The notes beneath the pieces are model-generated. The model searched no databases and was not told where the DNA came from. It worked only from the letters and a program-made list of their open reading frames with translations. From Chrysomallon squamiferum (Eukaryota > Mollusca > Gastropoda > Neomphalida > Peltospiridae): a stretch of 64,000 nucleotides of DNA. Both the position numbers and the translations under genes were made by a program. Each line of letters opens with the position of its first letter. The stretch's first letter is position 1. The stretch covers positions 5,479,583 through 5,543,582 of the forward strand of contig CM022668.1 of NCBI GenBank assembly GCA_012295275.1, in the 5' to 3' direction. Below, in pieces: positions 1 to 11,673 of this stretch.

Positions 1-1229
1 TCATGCTTTCTCTTGTGGCCACTAAAAGCATGTCTTTTGTCCACTGATGGTCACTCCATCTCGTGAACTGTTCCATCGATGAATCCGCATCAGTTCTTCA
101 GAGGGGAACTTTATTTGCAATGATGTCTGCAAATAGCTGAGGATTTAGCCGTGCTTGATGAAAGTTTGTGTCCAAAGTTGTCAAAGATGTAATTAGAAAC
201 GTGTTTAAAGATCAAACTCAGCTGCAAAGTGGATTGCGAAAAACAGGAATCTCAAATCGCAAAAGCAACGTGGATATGCAAGTCACCTCAAAAGCAGACA
301 AAGTCAGACAAAAACTTGTTTCACAAATAATTGGGTCAGGCATTCTAAGCAAATTGCACAGATGTTGCATTTCATCTTTTGTGAAGTAAAACTGTTCCAA
401 ACATATTTTGTCTGAAAAGTCTTTCAAGTTAAAAGTAACATCATCAGCTCCTCCTCATTATAGAAGCTAACATCAGTGGAATAGCCAATTCCACCTCGTC
501 AGCCATGATGACACATCTGTAAATACTTAATTGCACTTTTAAATCTTCAGAATACAGCCTTACAGTAAATGATTTAAATAAAACTGGAATTTCCAAGTAA
601 TTAAATATACTGAATGACTACAAACTGTCATAATAAATGATAAAGATGACAGTAAGATTGTTATGATGTTGATAACAATATATAAAAATTATCATAGAAA
701 AACTACTCATAGAAAATATTTTTTGAAAAGCTTCACTTGAACAAAACTGAGGTAAATGTTTTTAGGCTGTGTGATCTGGCACACACATAAAAAACAACAA
801 CAACAAAACAGGAATTCTGCGACTCAGGCCAGATATGCCAAGCTTCATGGCGTGCATCGTGCCACCATTAATGGGAGAGAAAGCTTCCTCAATAATGAGC
901 AATGCAGGAAGTGTTATGCTTTCATTACAGTTAATCAAATATATTGTATGTACTACATGCTCAGCTGCATCTGAACATTCTACTAATCACAATAATAATC
1001 GGAACAAGTAGACAATCAGTGAAATCAATTTAAAAAGCACCACTGACCTGCAGACTCCAGAGATCACATCGAACAGGAAGAGTACAGCTTTCTTCCATAG
1101 AAAAACACTGAGTAGTCATCACAAAAAGAACATTCGTGCCTGATCCAGAAATTAGCATAGTTACTTCCCTTCCTTGATCTATTCTGATAGGTGCAATGTG
1201 CTTTACGTTGAAGCTCAGTCTGAGTTAAG
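1..1229. other. No recognisable gene
   Basis: Mixed-composition sequence with only short chance reading frames. I see nothing specific. Confidence 0.4.
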
Positions 1230-2010
1230 AACATCGCGAGTTTACTCCATACGTGCACGCCTGTGCTTAACCTCTCCATTCTGGTTTTGCTAATGACAGC
1301 ATCAGGAGGAGCAAAAAGCAGGGAGACATCATTATCGATTCAGACAACAAATTCATATGTTCAGTTGAACAGCATGAACAGCAGTGCTCAGCAGCCTGTG
1401 ATCTTGTCTGTTCCAAGCATACACTGGATAAAGAATGGTTGTCAGGTTCCTCTTTGAACCAGATACACTTGCCACGGGTTCTATACACTTGGTTGTCCTG
1501 ATCAAAGCACAGAGGATTCAGAATTCAGTGCTACTACTTCATGACATAAGAAATGAAATTTGGCAACTCGGGTCAGTGGCAGATCAGATCAGCATCAATG
1601 CCAAGGAAATCAAGATGATGGTGGATACGACGGCCCAGGTGTTGCTTCAGTTTCTGGAGAATCTGATGGTGTCAGAGATGAACACGATCAAATATAATGA
1701 AGAAGACCTGTCTGCCTGCGATATTTAAGTGAGGTCAAAGAACAAATCGGTTGTCTTACGAGAAACATCACTGACATGCTACAAGCTGGTCGTGGACAAA
1801 GGAGAAAGGGTAATGAAGCAGATGCCGAAGTCATTTGACAAGTACAGTCTTCTACGACAGAGCTCACACTGAATGAACTGAGAGCCGGATTGAACAAGCA
1901 CTCGGTTACATACACATGGAAAAGGACCAGAGATCTGACAGACAGGTGGAGCCAGACAGACCCGATATTATTGATCAGGCAGAGCAGTCATAAACCAGTT
2001 CATCGACCTG
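1230..2010 (+). pseudogene. Decayed coding region, family unknown
   Basis: Less AT-rich than its surroundings and protein-like in pieces: VDTTAQVLLQFLENLM up to TAA at 1726, then, one frame over, EVKEQIGCLTRNITDMLQAG, broken by TGA near 1838. Several frameshifts would be needed for one protein. I do not recognise the family. Confidence 0.3.
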
Positions 2011-2579
2011 TCTCGACATGTTAAATGGCGAAACGTTCAAAGCAAGGTTGCATGATGGCTACATTAAAATGATTGTTCCCGTACCCACTGTAGGTGTGTG
2101 GATTGGTTACGATTAAAAAGAAAAATATCGACGTAATATAATTTGACAGATTCATTGGTTATATTAGCAGAAACTGAATACGATTGTATTTCTGTCAAAG
2201 GTATAGATCAGAAAAACAATATTTTAAATACATAATTTAGATCAAAATTATAAATTATTTTGAAAGTAATAAATTAATTCATATGATATTACTGCTGCTT
2301 GTAGTAGTAGTAGTAATAATAATAATAATATTATTAATAATGTTAAACTGGTTTCTCTCTCTCAAAAACAGATGTGGCAGTTTCCAAATGTTTGAATTCC
2401 TGAGCATTTATGATGTATCAATTTATTTACAAGAATTGCATAAACAAACTCTTTGTAGAACACATATAATACCAGTCTGGAAATTTATATTTTTAAAAAA
2501 TATGTAATTTCTACAGATTTTAGTTTCTATGTTGTAAAGTATTTATGCATTTGTTGCAGAAAGTTTTTGTCTAAGGATG

Positions 2580-3690
2580 AATAACTATTGACTTATTTTT
2601 CTATGTGTGAGTTGGTTTTGAATTTGCATGCAACTGAGAAAAATAAAAAATGTAAAAAATAAATTATTCTTTTGTTATTATTTAATAAAGTATTTATTTA
2701 CTTCAGCTTTTGTATGTGTCAGTGTGTATATATACAACCTGCAGAAGTTATGAGAATATGTCTGTGTTTACTGACGTATGTTTGTGAAAACTAATTGATC
2801 ACCAATACAATAAATATGACAGAAATGATGAAGAAACAACTGTCACTGATATTTTTGAAGGAATTACTGAAGACTACTGATAATACCTACCCCAAATCCT
2901 GAACTGCACAGAAAGACACAGATTGTGTTTTAACAAAACAAAACAAAAAAATTAATAATAATTAATTAAAATGCTCAATAATTTTTGGGAAAACTCTTTC
3001 TTTAACTCTCAAGCAGACTACATATAGACATAAATTTGAAACAAGAAAAATTAAATTCCTTTAATAGCTATATGATTTATTATACATTTTATATTATTAA
3101 TATATATTATCTTTGAAACAGCAATGCATGTGATAAACAATCAAGAAACTAGATACTATTTTCAAATGTACACTCTCTATATTTCTTTAAACAAATTAAC
3201 AACTTTACTACACCATCAATTAAGAATCAGTTATTTTCAATATGTACGTAATTTTCATCATTGTATTTTCCTTAAAAAACAAAGCAGTCACTTGAAAACC
3301 TACCAGATGTTTGTTCATCCACTTTAACAAGAAACAACAACTTTAAAGTTTACAGAATTCATTTCGTGTTGTAAATATATTATGTCTAAAATACACTATT
3401 TATGATCAGTAAAACTAGATATACATGAATACGAAATAAAATATAAATATCAAAAAGTTCAAAAAAGATGCAAAATTCTTTCTCTTAATTCTTTAATTCT
3501 CATGCAGAAATACATTTCAAATTCAAAACTAAATTCCTTTAAGAATTACATGATTCATAATTAGGGAGGCAACACATTTTATATTCTATACAAGGTTGTT
3601 ATTAATATATATTATCTTTGAAACATTAATGCATGTGGATAAACAATCAGGAAAGTATATACTATTTTCAAACATACTTTTTACATTTCT
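2580..3690. repeat. Diverged copy of the 1376-bp repeat family
   Basis: Shares GATAAACAATCAAGAAACTA, CACTTTAACAAGAAACAA and other blocks with the array at 19070-23170. 2020-2580 is AT-rich and otherwise empty. Confidence 0.7.
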
Positions 3691-4088
3691 TTAAACAAAT
3701 TGACTGAGTAGTCCTCAGACATGTGTCTCCAGGATGGCACCAGTCAAAAATATCCAGTTCAAAACGCGTGCTGCTACTTACAAAACCATTATATAGCAGC
3801 CTTTCTCAATTTACTTTGCAACTTTTAATGTCCATTTTGAGTTTGTTAATCCCATTGTATTAGTTTGTAAAATAATGGAACTTCCCCTAATTATATAACA
3901 GTTTCTAAATAGCCCATATATGTTTGCATACACACTGTTATTTAGTTTTTGTGTAGTTACTCCCATTTTCGGACATTAATTATATAAACATTTAAGAACT
4001 GTTAAAATATAAAACATGAACATGATTATACCAGAGGTTTTCAAACATCAACTGAAAATAAATAAAACAAATAAAAAAATGTCCTTCA

Positions 4089-4218
4089 TCAGAATATCAG
4101 CTTCTTCCTCAAGGAACTGAACAGTGCTGGTGACTGCTTGTACGTACCATCCTCCATTTTGGTGTTTTCTTTACCTACTTCATTATTTACTAACAGCAGC
4201 AAACTGTGGATGTCCTCT
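4089..4218 (-). CDS. Caspase A exon: p10 C-terminus
   Basis: Last coding exon. The acceptor is TTTTTCAG at 4219-4226. It joins the previous exon in phase 2 and reads IEDIHSLLLLVNNEVGK, then KQSPALFSSLRKKLIF and stop. The ending matches the K-Q-x-P...L-x-K-x-hydrophobic tail of caspase p10 subunits. Confidence 0.88.
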
Positions 4219-7200
4219 CTGAAAAATAAATAAAATTAAATTAAATTTAAAAAAAGTAATAAATAGTAATATTCTAGTAACATACACATATGCTAAAAAA
4301 TATATATATATTTTAACTATATATATATAAGACAGATCTCTATGCATGTACCAGCTGCATTATGTTTTTATTAGTTTGTTAAAAGATCTGAAAGGAGAAT
4401 GACATTCATTTCCTGATTATTTTAAGTTAACGGGATAACAAAGGAAGTCCTTGAGAGGTTTTAACTAAAATACAGTCACAAATGTAACAGATGTTTCTAA
4501 CATATGTATAACATATATAATATGTATGAATTGTAGTTTTTATTATAGTAATCAATTTATTCTGCCTAGAAAAATCATCATCCAGATAACAGTGTTAGTT
4601 AACAACATGTGACATCAAATACAAAACACTAAGTCAAGATCACAAAGAATAGTACCAAAGTCACAGCAAATAATAGTACCCAAACTTCTTAAACCACTGT
4701 TTTTAATGTTTTTATTTTAATTATGCAACAGTTGTAAATATTTAAGCATAACCTGCCATTTATTTCCAAAAGACCAGTGAACATTGTGATCACAAAAGCA
4801 ATTTGTAAACTGCATATCTTCATCTCCTGAACAGGTAGATGATCCTCTTTTTTTGACACTGATAAAATAATCCTCAAGACAACATTTCAGTGATGTCACA
4901 AGACTGAGACTAACTCCAATAAATATAGTTTTAAAACGTTTTTTTTTCTTTAAAATTCCATCATCATCAACATCATTTTTGTTGTTTAGCTTCTGTGGCC
5001 TGCTTTTAACCTGAACAGTTATATGTATAACTTTTGTTTTTTGGACATGGGGTGATGTTTAACAGAATTATTTTTGTTTACGTTTGCCTGGTTGTTAGTT
5101 TGTTCTTTGTCTAATTAGTGCCCATGTTACTGCATCATATGTCATTTCTGCAAGAATACATTAGTTGTAATCTTCAAGCTGATTCTAAAGTTTCCCCTTA
5201 AGATTTTATACAGTTATAAAATTCATTTACTTACATTTTAGCATATTTATTTAACATTTCTGTCAGTTTTCTGATGTACAAGGATCCAGCTGATCTTGAT
5301 CTGAAAGACGCAAAACCTGGTACTGTGGCATATCCTAGCAAAAAATCTGCTTCATTTGGGATTGTTTCTGCCTGTAAAGGTTCCATATCGATATCACTGT
5401 CTATCTGTGTTTTACAGCCTGTAAATATAATATATAAAAAATCAACTTCTAATATTTTAAAAACATTAATCCTAGTTGCATACAAACTCATACCAAAACC
5501 CATACACATATTTATATTTGAAGTATTTTAGAGTAAATAAACACAAAAACCTTAAAATATCATAATTTGTAAACAGTGTCGGTATAATTTTGTAGGAAAC
5601 TGTTCATCCACAAAAAATCTTTCTTATATATTAAACAATGAGATGGCAATTTTCACAGAATTAGGTCACAGAGAATAATGTACATAGCTACATTAAAATG
5701 GGTATTAATGAATGAAGTCTTGAGAAATTATTTTTAACAGCTTCAGTGAATAATAATAATGATAATGATAATAACACATACCCAGTTGTTTTTCCTGCCC
5801 CTGACAAGCCTGCATAAAAAACAACTTTGGTTTCCCGCTCAGTGATGGACACGACTGAGCTCTAAATGGTGCAGTGAAATTTTTGACATCTAGAAGACAA
5901 CCATTGCTTCCATATATCGCACCTTCAGTTCCGTGTGACAAAATACAAACCACAACACAGTCATAGTTACTGTGATCAAGGTCAGCCAGCTGATTTACAG
6001 CATTAACCATGTCAGTGTCAGACAAATTTTCTTTGTAGTTGATCTTGAAACCAAGATTCCCAAAAGTATCTATCAGTCTAACTAGAAATAAAAAAATTGT
6101 ACATATTTTTAAACTAGTTATGTAACACTGTGTGTATGTATGTGTGTGCGTGTGTGTGTGTGTGTGTGTGTCTGGGTGTGTTTGTGTGTTGGGTTTGAAC
6201 AAAATAAACAGAAGATGGCTGAGCAGGTGATTTCCTTTATGACATACATACATATTCTAAAAGTTGAAAAAATGGTACATAATTATGTAAGTGAATAAAT
6301 CTGTTTACAAATATCTAAATATTGTATGAATTTCATCTATAAAACACTACAAAATAACACACACATACACACTTTTGTTATTATTATTATTATTATTGCT
6401 TTCATTACAATTACTATCTTATTGTTATTTGTTGTTAGCATTAATTTTATTATCATTATTACTGTTATTGTTATTGCTATTTTTATTATTACTATAGTTG
6501 TTTTTGTTGCTTTTCTCTTCTAAAGTAAAACTTACTGGCATCTTCATCAGTTCCCTTTCGTTTGTTCAATTCTTTAGCTTCTGGCTTCACTGGATCTTTG
6601 TAAAAATCTCTATTGTTGATTATTAAACATATTCCTAGAATAAATCAGAAGAAAAAAACATTTAATGGAAATATGAAGTATAAATATAAGAGAAACAGAG
6701 AGAAAGAATGAGGGACAGCTACAGTGAAATGAATGTGGAGAGCCCAGACTGGGTCTGTGTTTATAAATCACTCATTATGATATAGTAGCTGGAATAAGAG
6801 CAGGGAATCATGACTTACAAACTCGGGAATTCAAATCTCTAGCAGTACAGGTCTGTGTAAACAGCACCAAACAAATCACAAAGACATAATGAAAAAAAAT
6901 GAATGAGTGTGTATGTATATGTATGACATATAGCTCTCCCCGTATTGTCCCAAATCTAATACTATTATTAAAAAAGGCCTCTTTTTTCTGATCCCAAATT
7001 AGCAGACTATTTATCTGAAAACAAACCTCGAGTTTTAGCATTCATTTTGTAGCAGGGGACGGCATTCTGCTCTCGGACACCTCGAAAATAACCTCAAGTT
7101 AAAAATTAAAAATTAATAATAAATAAGCAACAGAATTCAAAGTAAATTCTACTATAAAATTAAAATAAATGCAGCTTAATGCGATTTCTTTCTCTTTTGA

Positions 7201-7572
7201 TGTCAGTTATTTGCTAATAATAAAGTATAATGATAAAATAACAAAGAATAAAATGATGAAGGTGTTTAATGTGTACCCATGTTTCAAGAAAACAAAAACA
7301 AAAAAAAACAGTAATTAATAATGTTGACTATGATGATGATAATAAGTATGAAGTCACATTTATGTTTATTTTCTTCAAACCATCTGAAAAAGTACTAGAA
7401 ATAAATTACTGTTATTAAATTGGAATGTTATTGACTAGCGATATTACACTTCAGTATTGTGGTCAGATTAAATTCATGTTATAATGTTGTAAGTTTACTT
7501 GACCAGTATATGTTTCTCATATATTGTAGTTAGAAAAGACTGGCCTCCAAAAACAAATAAAACAATCAACTG

Positions 7573-7628
<56 letters not shown>

Positions 7629-8092
7629 TGCAAACAAATAGTAGAGGACAAAATGTAGTAAATAAATAGATGAACAGAAAAAAGAAAAAGAACTAAAATT
7701 GTTCATTTTTGGAAGTAGAATGTTCCATGTAAGTGATTACATGGTTTAAAAAGTAACAATCTCTAAAATATATCTTCTTATTCTGTACTTCACACAGACA
7801 CACACACACACTCAAACTGATATATAAACATAAAATGTATAATCATAAATGAATGAAATAATACTACAAAATTAAGAAAACTGCTGATTTTTGAAGTAGA
7901 ATGTTCCATGAAAGTGAAAACATTGTTTAAAAAGTAACAATCTCAAATATCTTCTTATTCTATACTAAGCAATGAAAAATTAATAAAATGTATAAATACC
8001 TGATTTGTTAGCTGCACGTGTTCTTCCCGATCTCCTCATGACTTCATAAAATATTCAAAAAGCAGATGGAATTTTAGACATAAATAAAAACC

Positions 8093-8123
<31 letters not shown>

Positions 8124-8811
8124 AATAAACAAACACTCAAACACACACTCTCAAACAAACACTTGCATAAATGCAAACATAAAGTGTAAAAACAGTTTAC
8201 ATACATATTTATAAATTACTGATTTTATCAGTTTACTGGTGACAAATGTCAGCTACTAACATAGTATTTGAATAAAAGTAACTACACTGATAAAACAATC
8301 AACTGGATGTAAACAGATTTAGGTTGTTTAAAAAGTAACAAAGTCTCAAATGTCTTCTTATTCTCTACTTCTTTATTAAAAAAAAAATGTTGTCCAAAAG
8401 CAATGAAAAGTTTACAAAATGTATGATTACCTGTTCTTTAGACATAAATAAATATCTAACACACACACACACAAACACACACACTCATAGAGACACACAC
8501 ACTCAAAATGATATATAAACATAAAATGTAACTAGAGACATAAAATCATAAAGAAATTTAGTCATTAGTGAATGAAATTTTGTGATAAAGTCTTGAGGAA
8601 CAATGGTAATGACACTGAAATAGTTTAAACTTTACTCGGACTCTAGAATATTTGACAAATGTTTCCGGTTTTGTGTTTTCAGAGTGCTGATTAACTTCAA
8701 ACTAAAACATTACGTTGTAGCTGTATCAAATGAAAATTAAAAATTAAGAAAATTTAACATAAATAAACAAAAATAAAACCAGCAAATGGAACTTTCGACA
8801 TAAATAAAAAT

Positions 8812-8845
<34 letters not shown>

Positions 8846-9161
8846 CACACAAAGACAAACAAACCCTCACACAAATGCAAACAAATAGTTAAAATACATT
8901 TTCTATACATATTTATAAATTACTGATTTTATCAGTTTACTGGTGATAAATGTTTGCTAATAACATAGTATTTGAATAAAAGTAACTACACTGATAAAAC
9001 AATCAACTGGATGTAAACAGATTTATGCTAACTGTTTGAAAAGTAACAAAGTCTCAAATGTCTTCTTATTCTCTACTTCTTTATTAGAAAAAAAATGTTG
9101 TCCACAAGCAATGAAAAGTTTACAAAATGTATGATTACCTGTTCTTTAGACATAAATAAAA

Positions 9162-9214
<53 letters not shown>

Positions 9215-11437
9215 AACACTCAAACAAATGGAAAATAACAAAATGTAGTAAATAAATAGATGAATAGAAAAAAGAAAAATAAATAAAATTGTTGATTTTT
9301 GAAAGTAGAATGTAAAACATTACCTTGTGGCTGTATCAAATAATAATTAAAAATTAAGAACATTTAACATAAATAAACAAATGTGATAATAATAATAATA
9401 ATAAGAGACGATGATTAAAATAATTAAACTGAGCAATTAAAAATGATGACATTTTCCATGTTATTGTTTATACAGCAATGATGAAATTCTATGGAACAAA
9501 TAATAGAACAGTTGAAATCATTCACAGAAATAATGAGATAAGTTAAAGTATGTAAATTACAGAAATACTTACACGGATCAGTATGAAGTTCATCTAGTAA
9601 TACTGAAAAATATGATAAATTAATCAAATAATAATAAAAAATTAAGAAAATTTAACATAAACAAAAATAAAATTTCAACATAAATGAAACACACACACAC
9701 ACACACACACAAATGCAAACAAATAGTAGAGAACAAAATGTAGTAAATAAATAGATGAACAGAAAAAAGAAAAAGAAATAAAATTGTTGATTTTTGGAAG
9801 TAGAATGTTCCATGTAAGTGAAAACATTGTTTAAAAAGTAACAAAATCTGTAATATGTTCTTATTCTGTACTTCATTTTTAGAAAAATAATTTGCTCTAA
9901 AACCAATGAAAAATTTATAAAATGTATAATTACTGGACAAGTTAGCTTCAAATGGCATTTTTGGTGTAACCAGCCTCGTATATTCATAAAATATACAAAA
10001 AGCAGATGGAACTTTAGACATAAATAAAAATCACACATACACACACACACACACAAACACTAGCACAAATGCAAACAAAAAGTGTAAAAACATTTTCCAT
10101 ACATATTTATAAATAACTGATTTTATCAGTTTATTGGTGACAAATGTTAGATAATAACATAGTATTTGAATAAAAGTAACTACACTGATAAAACAATCAA
10201 CTGGATGTAAACAGATTTATGCTGTTTAAAAAGTAACAAAGTCTCAAATGTCTTTTTATTCTGATATTAATTAGAAAAAAATGTTGTCCAAAAGCAATTT
10301 AAAATTAATAAAATGTATATTTACCTGTTGTGGTAGCTTCATCTGCACCTGGTTCTCTAATGCTGATCTCAGGATCTGAAACACAAAAATATTTTCATAA
10401 AAAATAAAAAAGCAAAAAGACGGAATTTTGGTAATGACTCTGAAATAGATTAAATAATATTTCACTTTCTGAAAAAAAAAATAATTTGTAATTTTCAGAG
10501 GTGCGATGTTAAAATGAAAAAAAATATATGAAAAAGGATTGAAATTATGGAATAATTAAGAAAAATTAAAATATAAACAAATATATAATAATAATAATAA
10601 TAATAATAATTATAAAAAATTATCATGATGAATGAATGAGTAAAAACGAACAAAATGTAATAAAATGAATAAAGAAACAGAAAAAAATAGAAAAAAAAAA
10701 AAAAGAAAAAAATTGCTGATTTTTTTAAGTAGAATATAGACATAAATAAAATCACACACACACACACATTACACAAACACAAAAAAAACAAACAAAAACA
10801 CACACTTTTTGAAACAAACACTTGCATAAAATGCAAACATAAAGTGTAAAAATCAGTTTCCATACACATTTAAAAATTACTGATTTTATCAGTTTACTGG
10901 TGATAAATGTTTGCTAATAACATAGTATTTGAATAAAAGTAACTACACTGACAAAACAATCAACTGGATGTAAACACATTTATACTGACTGTTTGAAAAG
11001 TAACAAAGTCTCAAATGTCTTCTTATTCTCTACTTCTTTATTAGAAAAAAAATGTTGTCCAAAAGCAATGAAAAGTTTACAAAATGTATGATTACCTGTT
11101 CTTTAGACATAAATAAATATCTAACACACACACACACAAACACACACACTCATAGAGACACACACACTCAAAATGATATATAAACATAAAATGTAACTAG
11201 AGACATAAAATCATAAAGAAATTTAGTCATTAGTGAATGAAATTTTGTGATAAAGTCTTGAGGAACAATGGTAATGACACTGAAATAGTTTAAACTTTAC
11301 TCGGACTCTAGAATATTTGACAAATGTTTCCGGTTTTGTGTTTTTAGAGTGCTGATTAACTTCAAACTAAAACATTACATTGTGGCTGTATCAAATGAAA
11401 ATTAAAAATTAAGAAAAATTAACATAAGTAAACAAAT

Positions 11438-11495
<58 letters not shown>

Positions 11496-11619
11496 TATGA
11501 AACGATGATTAAAATAATTAAACTGAGCAGTTACAGATGCTGACATTTTCCATTTTGTTTATACAGCAATGATGAAATTCTATGGAACAAATAATAGAAA
11601 TGTAGACATAAATAAAAAT

Positions 11620-11673
<54 letters not shown>

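Larger units (their letters stand above)
8385..11440. repeat. Near-identical 400-bp direct repeats in caspase A introns
   Basis: 8385-8790 and 11036-11440 are almost identical, including the CA tract, a CTCATAGAGACACAC block and a TTTCCGGTTTTGTGTTT block. Around them a unit with TTACTGGTGA...ATCAACTGGATGTAAACA recurs at about 8231, 8939, 10128 and 10895. These blocks carry decayed ends of linker and death-domain exons. Confidence 0.8.
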
